From Asterias amurensis (Eukaryota; Echinodermata; Asteroidea; Forcipulatida; Asteriidae): a DNA stretch of 64,000 nucleotides. Within the stretch, counting starts at the first letter, position 1, and the number at the start of each line of letters is the position of its first letter. The notes under the pieces are model-generated. The model saw nothing but the letters and a program-made list of their open reading frames with translations, made no database searches and was not told the DNA's origin. A program made the translations under genes and the position numbers. Where the stretch lies: NCBI RefSeq assembly GCF_032118995.1, contig NC_092657.1, forward strand, positions 7,875,391-7,939,390, read 5' to 3'. This document shows, one piece after another, positions 24,901 through 39,900 of the stretch.

Positions 24901-27900
24901 GTTCCAGAGGCGTGGTGAAATGTTACTGAATGCCCTGTCCCCATAGTTGGATAAACGGGTCAGAGGAACATAGAGCATGCTGCCAGATGACCTCAGACCC
25001 GGCCTGGCACTACGGGGCCGAACCATGTTCTGTATGTAGGTAGGGGATAGTCCATGGAGAGCCTTGAATGTCAGAAGGATGATCTTGTATTGGATTCAGG
25101 AATGAATGGGTAACCAGTGGAAATTGTGTAAAATAGGAGAAATGTGTGAAGATATTTTGGTACCGGTCAGTAATCTTGCTGCGGCATTTTGGACAGATTG
25201 TAGGCGATGAAGTGTGTTTTTAGGAAGCCCGACCAGGAGACTATTACAGAAGTCAAGCCTACTAGTGATGAAAGCATGAATAAGCTGTTCTGCTGCGCTA
25301 GTAGTGAGTAAGTGTCGAATTGCAGCTATACGCCTAAGGAACATGTAAGAGGTCCGACAGGTATTAGAGACGTACTTCTTGAGGTCCATGCTTTGGTCAA
25401 AAAGCACGCCTAGGTTGCGGGCATCTGAGCTATGTGTACCATGAAACCATGTATTGTAAGAAGGTATTGTTCCGTCAGATAATGGGTAGATAAAGCACAC
25501 CCCCCTTAAATCATAATCACACTTAGTGGGATAATAAACTGACACAAGTACAGCATCAGTTCATGAAGAGGTTGTGGATGTAACAGGAAACCATTTCCCA
25601 AAAACATACGGGAACTAATGCAATACAAATTAAATCTGATCGAGGGTGAACAAAAATAACTTCATCTCCTGGGGGCCAAGTGCACAGATCAGAGAGCTGA
25701 TGTTTTGCATGTAGGACAGAACACACTGGTTGTGCGGCAGAATGTTAATCACCTGTAAACAAAAATGAAAAGATATCAACAAATTATAATAAAAAAATCA
25801 CACTTCTGAAGCTTGGCAGTTTAATGGTGCGTTTCATATTTTTAAAATCAATTACAAAGGAAACTGAAGGATGAATGCTTGGCACAAAGCAGTGGAAGAC
25901 CCTCTTTTTATAATTTTTGAAATTAATTCCATAGCATTACGGTGGCCTCAAATGTCAGTAGATGTATGTATGGAAGTAAATAAATAAAAGTAAAATAAAA
26001 TAAATAAATTATAAATTACCCCCCCCCCCCCCTGTGAAAAAAATAAAAATAAATAAATAATAATAATACATTTATATTGCTGGTGGAGCGGGAGCTGGAA
26101 ATCCATTTTTTTTTAATTAAAAGGAAAATGAGCCCCAGTCAGCATGGTCAGTAGCTGCAGATACGACTGATGAGTCAGACATGGAAGAAGGATTCAATCA
26201 TTGGTCAGGCTGGATTGATTGATTTACCACTGGAAAAATATGACTAATCTGTGCCCCGATTTCAGCTCGTTTTTTTTTATCAATCCAATCACTGATAATT
26301 GCTCAAAAAGCCAAAGGAAAAGCAACTACATGTATAACAATAATATAAAGCCCCCCAAAAACGTCAACAACAACTCGATCCGACCTCCGACCATGCTCCG
26401 CCGATCGACCGAGTGCAACGAAAAACGACAACAATATTCAAACACACAAAAACAAACGCAAGTCACAACGAAACCCCACCGAAATAATTAAAGAATTGTG
26501 TTATCTGGTCTGTTTCAGCATGGAGGAAGAGTGGTTTCAGCTACACTGACTGTTAGTTGGCCAACTCCACCACATCACGTCGCATGTGATGAGAAAGATC
26601 CAGCTAAATTTCGTCTGCATTTTCTTGCACTACACCAAAATTAAACCCCACGGAAGCGTGTTGTTTTCGTCTGATGCTTGCGTAGTCTGGTGCCTGTTTC
26701 CCACACGCGCGACTGTGCATGTATTAAGGCAATGAACAAGACATTCTATGGTTGGGACGATTTATACAAGGGTGTTTGTATGAATCGCTCAATCAGTTAC
26801 ATTTTTGTTTCACTTTGTAACCGACAAAAATTATTTTGATTGAAAATAATTTTGTTTAAGGTAAATATATGTATATGAATAATCAAATTTAAATCACGTC
26901 ATAAATGTTGAACATAGAATCACGGTCAGTTGACTCCCAAACACACCCCTCAAAATATAATGGTATGGTCCCATAGGATGGGCTGTGGGGACGTAACATG
27001 GAACCCGCCGCCAGGTTTAGTTGAGAATGATTTTTACATCAAGTACAATCATAGAACAACAGAACATATTTTTTAAATAATGTATTTTATTAAGTTTAAA
27101 CGACTGATGAAAGAAAACAACAAATATACAGTGGTATCAAATGTTATCACTTAAAACATCACATCCTAGAAGGTCGCCAGCATGTGTGGAATACTCAAGT
27201 TTTTAGATCCCTCGCCGTTATGTTTTGTGGCACCGAAAGGTTGGTGACGTAACAAAAATTTGGCGGAAGCCGAGTATGGTACCGAAAATAGAAACAAATC
27301 AAACGTCATGATCGCATCAAAACTGCTCAATTCTTAACTAATGTCAGATGTAGTAGTACTGTAGGGGGAATGAATTGAAATATAAAGATTCTTAAAAATT
27401 ATTTTTAAAAGGTTGTTTTTTACATGTGTATATCCCGTTTTGGACGTAACGCGGGAATCCTCCTCGGAAACCACTCGATACGTCCAGAACGGTAAACAAA
27501 TTGGGTAGTCAGCATAACAAAATTCAAGTTTGGGAATTTTTTTTTGACGAATTTAAAAAGATCGTCGCTTCAGCAATGAGTTAAAGTAAAAATAAAAATG
27601 TAATTTATGAAGAATCATACTTTATTTTTCAACAACAAAACTTGCAAACACTTGTCACAAATTATGACACTTTTTTGCACGGGAAACCACAAAATTACTA
27701 TTTTTTTACCAAAAATACGGAAACTCGGCGTCATGAAACTAACAGATTAATACACCTTGACATGTTATATTTCTTGTATGGGAAGAAAATGTTAAAACAT
27801 TTGAACATCTGTGTGTCTTAGAGGTTTGTTATATGGATCTATTCCAGATACTGCGCGCCTTATAAATTTTATGTTATTATTATTATTATGTGGGCTAATA

Positions 27901-30900
27901 TCAAGTGTTCCTCAACTTCATGGAAAGACCCAGAGGCATATAACAGAGGCCGGTCACCGAGCCAAAACCCCTAATGAACGAATAAAGAAATAAGGCCCCT
28001 GTAGTGATTGGTAATTAAGGGAAGCAGATAACTGGTTGAACTGGAATTAGTTTAGTTTTAGTTTTATTAGACTTTACACTGGCATAAAAATATACAAATC
28101 TATATACAGTATAAAGATAAAAAGAAGCAAAAAAGCTACACAAAATACCAAGCCAATGAGTGGCAAGGAGGGACAGGTGACCAGCACCTCTACAAAGCCA
28201 TCCTGCCACAAAGAATGTCCCCTAAAACCATAAAACCACCCCACAGTTAAAAACCACCCATCCCTCTTGAAAAAAAAAAAAAGCTTAAAGGCAGGACTGA
28301 CAACTACAAACGACAACAAGAGCAATGGCAATGTGGCACCCAAAGTGCAAGCTTCATCCGCTGAAAAGTCAAACTAGAGGATTGGAATTAGTTTACTCTT
28401 CCCCAGTACAAGGATGTACTTTATCTTCAATGTACTTTACAAAGACCATGTTGTTCAGAACACAAGCCCAGTTTATACTTCCTGTGAATGTGATGCAAAA
28501 TAAGGCAACGTTTTACGCGTTGTTTTTTCCTGTTGTGCCGCATGGAACTTTGCTTTGCAAGAAGCATTCGCAGGAAGTATGAACCAGGCTTAAATGTACA
28601 AGAACGTAACTTCTCTGTGCTTGTTGACCCACAGGTTTGATGATTTATGAGGCCCATATTGGAATTGCGTCTTGGAAGGGAGAGGTGTCAAGCTATGATA
28701 ACTTCACTGATAATGTACTACCTAGAATCAAGAAACAAGGTTTGCTCAATTGCATTCTATGTTTAACAATTTCATTGTTTCATCTGGTCCTTTAGCTGTA
28801 CATGTAGCAGGGGTTATGCCAAAATATGGACAAGTGTGTCAACATTTGCTTTAAAGCCAGTGGACACTATTGGTAATTACTCAAAATAATTATTAGCAAA
28901 AAACCTAACTTGGTGACGAGTAATGGGGAGAGGTTGATGGTATAAAACATTGTGAGAAACGGGTCCCTCTGAAGTGACATAGTTTTTGAGAAAGAAGTAG
29001 TTTTTTTCTAAGAATTTGATTTAGAGACCTCGGATTTAGAATTTGAGGTCTCGAAATCAAGCATCTGAAAGCACACAACTTTGTGTGACAAGGGTGTTTT
29101 TTCTTTCATTATTACCTTGCAACTTCGAAGACCGATTGAGCTCAAATTTTCACAGGTTTGTTATTTTATGCATATGTTGAGATACACCAATTGGGTAACT
29201 GGTCTTTGACAGTTACCAATAGTGTCCAGTGTCTTTAAATAAATAACTAAACTAGGTTAACGGGGTGCTCGCACTGTTGTAACACATCTATTGAGAGGTA
29301 ATTAAGGTTTTTCAATAGACTGTACAAGTCCTGTGCGTTTTCACATTTTCAAGACCATTGTGGTCCAAACAATACAGAGTTATTCATGAGTGAGATTTTG
29401 TTTCAACTTTATTTTTGTAAAAAACATAGTTTATAACCAAGTTACATGAATGATTATGTTGTTGGGAATGTAAAGTGAGACAAAAATGAAGTTAAATCAA
29501 GTTAAACGTATTGTGCTATCATTTCACACTGCCAGACTAGTGGGTTACAATGTATTGTGACATCATTTCACACTGCCAGGCTAGTGGGTTACAATGTATT
29601 GTGACATCATTTCACACTGCCAGGCTAGTGGGTTACAATGTATTGTGACATCATTTCACACTGCCAGGCTGTTGGTTACAATGTATTGTGACATCGTTTC
29701 ACACTGCCAGGCTAGTGGGTTACAATGTATTGTGACATCATTTCACACTGCCAGGCTAGTGGGTTACAATGTATTGTGACATCATTTCACACTGCCAGGC
29801 TAGTGGGTTACAATGTATTGTGACATCATTTCACACTGCCAGGCTAGTGGGTTACAATGTATTGTGACATCATTTCACACTGCCAGGCTTGTGGGTTACA
29901 ATGTATTGTGCTATCATTCCACACTGCCAGGCTAGTGGGTTACACTGTATTGTGACATCATTTCACACTGCCAGGCTAGTGGGTTACAATGTATTGTGAC
30001 ATCATTTCACACTGCCAGGCTAATGGGTTACAATGTATTGTGACATCATTTCACACTGCCAGGCTAATGGGTTACAATGTATTGTGACATCATTTCACAC
30101 TGCCAGGCTAATGGGTTACAATGTATTGTGACATCATTTCACACTGCCAGGCTAGTGGGTAACAATGTATTGTGACATCATTTCACACTGCCAAGCTAGT
30201 GGGTTACAATGTATTGTGACATCATTTCACACTGCCAAGCTAGTGGGTTACAATGTATTGTGACATCATTTCACACTGCCAAGCTAGTGGGTTACAATGT
30301 ATTGTGACATCATTTCACACTGCCAGGCTAGTGGGTTACAATGTATTGTGCTATCATTTCACACTGCCAGGCTAGTGGGTTACAATGTATTGTGACATCA
30401 TTTCACACTGCCAGGCTAGTGGGTTACAATGTATTGTGACATCATTTCACACTGCCAGGCTAGTGGGTTACAATGTATTGTGACATCATTTCACACTGCC
30501 AAGCTAGTGGGTTACAATGTATTGTGACATCATTTCACACTGCCAGGCTAGTGGGTTACAATGTATTGTGACATCATTTCACACTGCCAGGCTAGTGGGT
30601 TACAATGTATTGTGACATCATTTCACACTGCCAAGCTAGTGGGTTACAATGTATTGTGACATCATTTCACACTGCCAAGCTAGTGGGTTACAATGTATTG
30701 TGCTATCATTTCACACTGCCAGGCTTGTGGGTTACAATGTATTGTGACATCATTTCACACTGCCAGGCTAGTGGGTTACAATGTATTGTGACATCATTTC
30801 ACGCTGCCAGGCTTGTGGGTTACAATGTATTGTGACATCATTTCACACTGCCAGGCTAGTGGGTTACAATGTATTGTGCTATCATTTCACACTGCCAGGC

Positions 30901-33900
30901 TAGTGGGTTACAATGTATTGTGACATCATTTTACACTGCCAGGCTAGTGGGTTACACTGTATTGTGCTATCATTTCACACTGCCAAGCTAGTGGGTTACA
31001 ATGTATTGTGACATCATTTCACGCTGCCAGGCTAGTGGGTTACAATGTATTGTGACATCATTTCACACTGCCAAGCTAGTGGGTTACAATGTATTGTGAC
31101 ATCATTTCACACTGCCAGGCTAGTGGGTTACAATGTATTGTGCTATCATTTCACACTGCCAGGCTAGTGGGTTACAATGTATTGTGCTATCATTTCACAC
31201 TGCCAGGCTAGTGGGTTACAATGTATTGTGCTATCATTTCACACTGCCAGGCTAGTGTGTTACAATGTATTGTGACATCATTTCACACTGCCAGGCTAGT
31301 GGGTTACAATGTATTGTGCTATCATTTCACACTGCCAAGCTAGTGGGTTACAATGTATTGTGCTATCATTTCACACTGCCAGGCTAGTGGGTTACAATGT
31401 ATTGTGACATCGTTTCACACTGCCAGGCTTGTGGGTTACAATGTATTGTGACATCATTTCACACTGCCAGGCTAGTGGGTTACAATGTATTGTGCTATCA
31501 TTTCACACTGCCAGGCTAGTGGGTTACAATGTATTGTGCTATCATTTCACACTGCCAGGCTAGTGGGTTACAATGTATTGTGACATCATTTCACACTGCT
31601 AGGCAAGTGGGTTACAATGTATTGTGACATCATTTCACACTGCCAAGCTAGTGGGTTACAATGTATTGTGACATCATTTCACACTGCCAAGCTAGTGGGT
31701 TACAATGTATTGTGCTATCATTTCACACTGCCAGGCTTGTGGGTTACAATGTATTGTGACATCATTTCACACTGCCAGGCTAGTGGGTTACAATGTATTG
31801 TGACATCATTTCACGCTGCCAGGCTAGTGGGTTACAATGTATTGTGACATCATTTCACACTGCCAGGCTAGTGGGTTACAATGTATTGTGCTATCATTTC
31901 ACACTGCCAAGCTAGTGGGTTACAATGTATTGTGACATCATTTCACACTGCCAAGCTAGTGTGTTACAATGTATTGTGCTATCATTTCACACTGCCAGGC
32001 TAGTGGGTTACAATGTATTGTGCTATCATTTCACACTGCCAGGCTAGTGTGTTACAATGTATTGTGACATCATTTCACACTGCCAGGCTAGTGGGTTACA
32101 ATGTATTGTGACATCATTTCACACTGCCAGGCTAGTGGGTTACAATGTATTGTGCTATCATTTCACACTGCCAGGCTAGTGGGTTACAATGTATTGTGAC
32201 ATCATTTCACACTGCCAGGCTAGTGGGTTACACTGTATTGTGCTATCATTTCACACTGCCAAGCTAGTGGGTTACAATGTATTGTGACATCATTTCACGC
32301 TGCCAGGCTAGTGGGTTACAATGTATTGTGACATCATTTCACACTGCCAAGCTAGTGGGTTACAATGTATTGTGACATCATTTCACACTGCCAGGCTAGT
32401 GGGTTACAATGTATTGTGCTATCATTTCACACTGCCAGGCTAGTGGGTTACAATGTATTGTGCTATCATTTCACACTGCCAGGCTAGTGGGTTACAATGT
32501 ATTGTGCTATCATTTCACACTGCCAGGCTAGTGTGTTACAATGTATTGTGACATCATTTCACACTGCCAGGCTAGTGGGTTACAATGTATTGTGCTATCA
32601 TTTCACACTGCCAAGCTAGTGGGTTACAATGTATTGTGCTATCATTTCACACTGCCAGGCTAGTGGGTTACAATGTATTGTGACATCATTTCACACTGCC
32701 AGGCTAGTGGGTTACAATGTATTGTGACATCATTTCACACTGCCAAGCTAGTGGGTTACAATGTATTGTGACATCATTTCACACTGCCAAGCTAGTGGGT
32801 TACAATGTATTTTGTTACACCTCGGTAACAAACTGTGAAGTTTGATTGGTCGAGAACCAATCATGGGACGCGCAACAAAAACGCATATTACATGGCACAA
32901 CGGGCCGGGTAATATGAAAAGTGATGTACACCGGTGTACATTACCTTGATCGTTCCCGGCGTTGGTCGATTTCCAGCGCTGTGTATGAAACAACTGGAAT
33001 TCGAGGGAATTGTTTCTCGTTCATCTGCTTATTAAGTAATGGATCGTCGTAATAATGTTTGAAGATGAAAACAGAACTTTGAGAAGAGGAATAACAATTA
33101 TACAAAGGTGTAACAAAACAATTGTTGCACGCTGTGACTGGGGTCCATGGGTTTTGTACACTCTCAAGGGGAAATGGCCATTTCCCCCCCACGAGTGTAC
33201 AAAACGCCATGGAACCCGTCACAGCATGCAACAATTGTATAGTGACATCATTTCACACTGCAAGGCTTGTGCACACATTCCCCTTGGATCATGTCCATTA
33301 TGGTCTGTTATACATGTAAACTAAAAATTTGTTTTGTTATAGCTTTAATGCTGTACTAAACTGCTTTGCATGTTAAAATATTTGTTCTATTTTTATAGTG
33401 ATATAAGACCACTGTTGCAGCATTTGGTCCTGCACTTTCTGACACACCACATTTGAATTGTTCGTCTTGATTCTTACATGTAAGAATCCATGCAGCAATT
33501 GGAATTAAAGAGCTGCACTATCTAATGATGATTTGATGTTTGTTTGTAGGCTATAATGCAGTTCAGCTAATGGCTGTAATGGAGCATGCTTACTACGCCA
33601 GCTTTGGCTACCAAGTCACAAGCTTCTATGCAGCATCAAGGTTAGTAGATTCTTATGTACAGTTATATTGCCTCAATTTGCAGGATTTTTGTTTTGAAAT
33701 GTATTCTTTTATTAACCAAGTAATAAATTACAAAAGACACTGACTGGTTAAATGATTTGTGGTTGAACAAGGGAAACTTTACTATAGTTGGATTTGAACC
33801 AATACCCCCAGTTTTAAGTGCGGTGCTCTGCCAAAAGCTATCTATCTTGCCCTATGTTGGTGGTCTCCCTAATCAAAGTTGTCCAATTGAATAAACTTTT

Positions 33901-36900
33901 AAAACAGAGGTGTTTACACTATAAACGATACAGGTGTTGGAAGAATTGTCACTGCGCATTCAGTGCATGAACTTGACAAAAAACTCATATCTTGCATAAA
34001 TCATGTCAGTTTGATTCACTAAAAAGTGCATTATTAAAATGGCTTTGTCAAAGTGCCAGTTAACGAGAACTGTAAGATTGAATGCAGTTCTGCCAAACAA
34101 CTCAACATCTGGCGAATATGGCCAGTATGTACATGTACATTTAAGACTTGCTTGAGACTTGAAAGATGAGATAACTACAGAGACAGACAACCTACCTGGC
34201 ATGTGTGAGAAGAGGGCAGTGTTCTCGTGCCCCCTGGCATGTGTGAGAAGGGGGGCGGTGTTCCCATGACCCCTGGCATGTGTGAGAAGGGGGCAGTGTT
34301 CCCATGACCCCTGGCATGTCTGAGAAAGCAGAATGATTTCTTCTCTGTCTTTCATCCCACATTGTTACTAGAGGAAACCGGTCTTTCTTTGGTCTTTGTA
34401 CCAGGTTTTTGTACCAGGTATTTTCTCTGATTATAAAACAATATTTTGATTTTGTTTACTGATTATTCAAGGTTTTATGTCAACAACGCTTTGGTGAATG
34501 TGCTGCTGTACCATTTCAACAATCCCTTTAAAGTCATGACTTTGAGTTGTGACCCTATAAACTACAGTATCCACAATGCTCACAGTGATTCAGTCCTTGA
34601 ACTGAGATCCTATTTTGTTGGCACTGATGCAAAGAAGTTTGTCCAATATTAAATCTGAATCCATAAACTGGTTGCTTTTACAATAGTCGCTATGGAAACC
34701 CTGAAGCTCTGAAGAGACTTATTGATGAAAGCCATCGACTTGGAGTGGTAGTCTTTCTGGATGTTGTTCATAGTCATGCAGCAAAGAATGTATTGGATGG
34801 ACTCAACCAATCCGATGGCTCCAACTCCTGTTTCTTCCATGATGGTAGTCGTGGTGATCATTTGCTTTGGGACAGTCGACTCTTCAACTACACCAGGTGA
34901 GTTGTGTCTGTATTGTAGTCAGTTCATGCAGTCTGGTTCATCAACAAACCAGTATGTGTGTTGCCTGTAAGGGAGAAAGCCACAATCAAAGAGAAAAGTG
35001 TTTCTATTGGCTCTTGAATTTCCACATAGTGCGTAACCATTTGTTTTTCATTAGTCAATTTTGCCCTGCTGTCAGAGCGGTGTTTTAAGTATTGAAAATC
35101 ACGGAAGAAACTACGTACTTCGTTGGCTGTGATTTATCATTAGTTTAGCGTCAGATTTCTTGCGGAAAAATATCTTAGATACAATAATAATAACTAATAA
35201 TAAACATTTAATATGAAAGGTTTAAAAAAAAGAAATTCAACATTTTTGTGTCAAGTGTAAATGCTGCAAAATATGTAATGCAAAATTGCGAAATGATCGT
35301 TACTTAGTGTTTGCACGCCACCTGGGCTAGCTCTAAATGGAGCCCTGTCAGAATGTTCATGTTGTAGAGCCGCGCCGGCACAAATATGCAAATCATGGTA
35401 TGAATATGTTGCCAGAATTTATGGAATTTGAATTGCGAATGCGAATTTGATTCTCCATAAAATGTGCATTAAAAATGTTTGTTCTCTAACAATATTTCCA
35501 TATGTTTAGACTGGAAGCTTACTAACGGTGGGTAGAGAATAAATTTTGTTTTGCCACAAATGTTAATAAAATAGTGTTGAGTGAATCTCTTTATGATTAT
35601 CCAACCAGTAGTTATGGTTTGAATTAAGGCCACTGAAGGTAGTTGTAATAAAAAGGTTATTGTTGGTGATTTTGAGGGCATCACGGCAATAGAAAAAGGC
35701 ACTGATGACAAGGGCTTGTAGTGCCGTTAGTAATTTTGAGTCCTGCCATGGTCATTCTTGTTTAGTTTGTACAGAAGATGGCTTTTTACTCTCTGTAAAG
35801 GGTAAAAACAAATTTTGGTCAAATACTTTGTGCAAACTTTAAAAAAAAACTTTAAATAGATTTAGTTGTTGCAAATTCCTTAACATACCAAATTGTATAA
35901 ATGCAATTTCTTTTAAATGGCCTAACATTTTGACCATTGTGGAGTTTTCTCGAAGGCTGAATGAAAACACAACACAGAAACAAGAATAGAAGTAATCAAG
36001 TAGACAACAATGAGCAGAGAGAGAGAGAGAGTCAGAAAGCACAGCATAAATCATAAAGTCTTGAAACAATTCCAAGTGCACCAGTTTATGCACACCCAAT
36101 GTTGATGGTTTGATGGTAAAGGCATCATTCAAACTGGCTATTTGTCCTTGTTTACCAAGGCTTTTAGACTGACTACATGTATGTTTTCATTACTAGTAGT
36201 TTCAATTAAAACCCCTATCTTCGCTGTGCCAGAGCTGAAGCAATGTCATGTGATGAATTTGTGTGTTTGTATGTGTTTTTCAGTACAGAGGTTCTTCGTT
36301 TTCTTCTTTCCAATTTACGCTGGTGGGTTGAAGAATATGGATTTGATGGGTTTCGATTTGATGGTGTGACATCTATGCTGTATCATCATCATGGGATTGG
36401 TAAGAAGAACACATGAATTGAATCTTGAAACTCTTAGACAGATCAAGACTGGGGCAACATTTGAAAAGTTAATGCCAAATTAGTTATGACGGTCATACTA
36501 GTTTGGCATCTAAGCTTGGGCGATATCTTGATATAATCGAAAATCGCGATACCATTTCTTAGACGATATCATATCGTCTTGATTTCTTGTTAATCAAATT
36601 ATGGGCAAATCGTGGTTTTGATATCTTGATGTCTTCCCTAATTGAGACGTCTTGCAACCACGAAGGGCTGTTTAAAAAAATATAAAGTCCCAGAAACAAC
36701 CGCAAGATTCCACATTTGATCGGAAATACCAGGGTTTCTTTGAAAAAACAAACATCAAAAGACTCTAGCGCCCAGGCGGTCTCCCACAGACACTGCAAAA
36801 GTAACACAATGTGTCATTTACCTCCCCTGTGTGGGAGCCTTGTGCGCCGCCTTGCCGCCGAACTGCAGACCACAATGGGATCATATTACACAAACCACAA

Positions 36901-39900
36901 CCAAAGATTATAAAGCGCCGCAAGGCGCAAGATGTGGAACTGAAGCTTTGTCTATTGTTGGAACGTGAAATACGCATGGGCGCCATTTCAGCAAGTGAAT
37001 GTTTTGTTTCCCCTTGATAGGAAAGGTCACTGTCTGCACTGATCTGCACTGATCTACTGTTGTATCAAAAGAGTTACTTGCTGAAATGGCGTCCAGTGGG
37101 ATTTCACATTTCAGCCCGAGTTCCGCATCTTGCGCCTACGGCGCTCTATAATCTTTGCCACAACCCATCCACATTCTGTTCTATGAATGAGAGGTCACCC
37201 CATGTGCACTATGGATGCTTATTGGTTAGCTACATGTAGAATGAAACGGGCAGGATCTAGCTAAATATGCACACATGTAAGAACAGTCATGTGCAGTAGA
37301 CACTTTAAAAAGACACTTTGTGAATGTGTAATAGAACTCTATGGTGTAACTGAAAGGCCCATGTGCAACACCATCGGTAGACAGTACACCCCACAGAGCC
37401 ATACTCCGATTTGTAATTTAAACGAATTATTGAAATTGGGCATCGTAAGATGTCAGATTTCTAATCTTCATAAAGTATTGAAATAGGGCATCGTAAGATG
37501 TTATAATTTTTTGTCTAAAATATAAATCGCGACACAATTGAATATCGCGATACTTTTTTGACAATATAATGTGGGGAAATAAAAGCAATATCGTCCAAGC
37601 TTAGTATGACCTTAACTTCCAGATTTTTACTCTAGGTCAAAGTTTGCAGAAAGTAATTTTTGGGCTTATCTGTTGAATTGAACATTGAAACTCATCAGAC
37701 TAAACTCATCAGACATTATGAACCTTAATAAAAAGTGGACACAAATGTTGTCATCAGGTTTTGAATTTACATCAAATCGAATCTTAATATTTGTAAACAA
37801 ATCATAGCTCTTGAACCACATGTTGGATTTTTACAACCTATACATTATCGGACCGGGTGTTAGAAGGTCAAAACAAAATTTCACAATAAATTTAATCTAA
37901 AAAACCACACATTGGTATCACATCAACCGACCGTATCTCACTGACATTTCAATCAAATATTTTCTAGCTGCTCCACAATCAAGTCTTTGACCATTTTGAG
38001 ATAACAAAAACATACATACATCAAGTCAGCCAGTGTTAAGTGGTTTCTCATAAATTTGTTCATTACCTGAATGGTGTTTTTCTTGTTTCTTAATCATGTT
38101 TGTTTGTTAACTTGTTTATTTAGTATTAACAGATCGAAGAAAGTATTTATTCTCACATGAATGAACATGGGGGTATTATATATTTTATGAGCCACCCTTT
38201 TATGATACATAATTACAGTAGACATGTTTTGTGTGTGTGTTTGTTATTTCAGGTACTGGTTTCAGTGGTGGTTACCATGAGTACTTTGGTCTGAGCACAG
38301 ACACTGATGCATTGACTTACTTGACATTGGCTAATGACATGCTTCATACATTCTATCCTGATATCATTACTATTGCAGAGGTAAGCAAACCTACATGTAT
38401 TTGCATCTCACATTGCTCAGTGTGTTTCTATGCTGTATTTGCATCTCACATTGCTCAGTGTGTTTCTATGCTGTATTTGCATCTCACATTGCTCAGTGTG
38501 TTTCTACGCTGTATTTGCATCTCACATTGCTCAGTGTGTTTCTACGCTGTATTTGCATCTCACATTGCTCAGTGTGTTTCTACGCTGTATTTGCATCTCA
38601 CATTGCTCAGTGTGTTTCTATGCTGTATTTGCATCTCACATTGCTCAGTGTGTTTCTATGCTGTATTTGCATCTCACATTGCTCAATGTGTTTCTATGCT
38701 GTATTTGCATCTCACATTGCTCAGTGTGTTTCTATGCTGTATTTGCATCTCACATTGCTCAGTGTGTTTCTATGCTGTATTTGCATCTCACATTGCTCAG
38801 TGTGTTTCTACGCTGTATTTGCATCTCACATTGCTCAGTGTGTTTCTATGCTGTATTTGCATCTCACATTGCTCAGTGTGTTTCTATGCTGTATTTGCAT
38901 CTCACATTGCTCAGTGTGTTTCTATGCTGTATTTGCATCTCACATTGCATCTCACATTGCTCAGTGTGTTTCTATGCTGTATTTGCATCTCACATTGCTC
39001 AGTGTGTTTCTACGCTGTATTTGCATCTCACATTGCTCAGTGTGTTTCTATGCTGTATTTGCATCTCACATTGCTCAGTGTGTTTCTACGCTGTATTTGC
39101 ATCTCACATTGCTCAGTGTGTTTCTATGCTGTATTTGCATCTCACATTGCTCAGTGTGTTTCTATGCTGTATTTGCATCTCACATTGCTCAGTGTGTTTC
39201 TACGCTGTATTTGCATCTCACATTGCTCAGTGTGTTTCTATGCTGTATTTGCATCTCACATTGCTCAGTGTGTTTCTATGCTGTATTTGCATCTCACATT
39301 GCTCAGTGTGTTTCTATGCTGTATTTGCATCTCACATTGCTCAGTGTGTTTCTATGCTGTATTTGCATCTCACATTGCTCAGTGTGTTTCTATGCTGTTG
39401 TTGATGATGCAAGTTATCCATTAGTTCAGCCTGCGAAAACTACACCTCAGGCACGTCATATCCTGCATAGGTCAAAAGTGACTGCTACATGTAGTTTGAA
39501 TAGAGCATTAACTGTTCCGTCACAGAACTGAAGTGCCGGTGGGAACTTGAGGTAGAATGACATCACAGCCAGTCGTGTTAACTCTGCATGGCAGCGGAAG
39601 AAAATTGCCAATGGAAACACGGCTTAAGACTTTGTTTTGGACCACGTCTTGATGTTGTGTGTGTCTGTGAGACTGGGTTGACTGAAAGTGCAGATTGTTT
39701 TGAAATGATGCTTGATATAACAAGCATTGACATCTTTATTGCTTACAGACCACCAGGAACTCAATTTACATTGTCCTATTTCCTTGATGAGTTGTTGTTG
39801 ATTGTCACATACCCAGGACTCCACCTAAGTTTAGACCTTCAGTATCCACCCAACCCCCTTGACACACACACAAGAAAACTATGGTGACACTTCTCATTTA

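Noticed and set aside
29508..32810. Regular repeats that might suggest a CRISPR array
   Set aside because: Units are contiguous with no unique spacers, and the DNA is clearly eukaryotic.
36018..36034. Short GA repeat in intron 7
   Set aside because: Too short to be worth a separate entry.
38395..39531. Three overlapping long frames of 320-400 codons
   Set aside because: All come from the stop-free 38-bp tandem unit; only the first part of one frame is a real exon (GBE1 exon 9).
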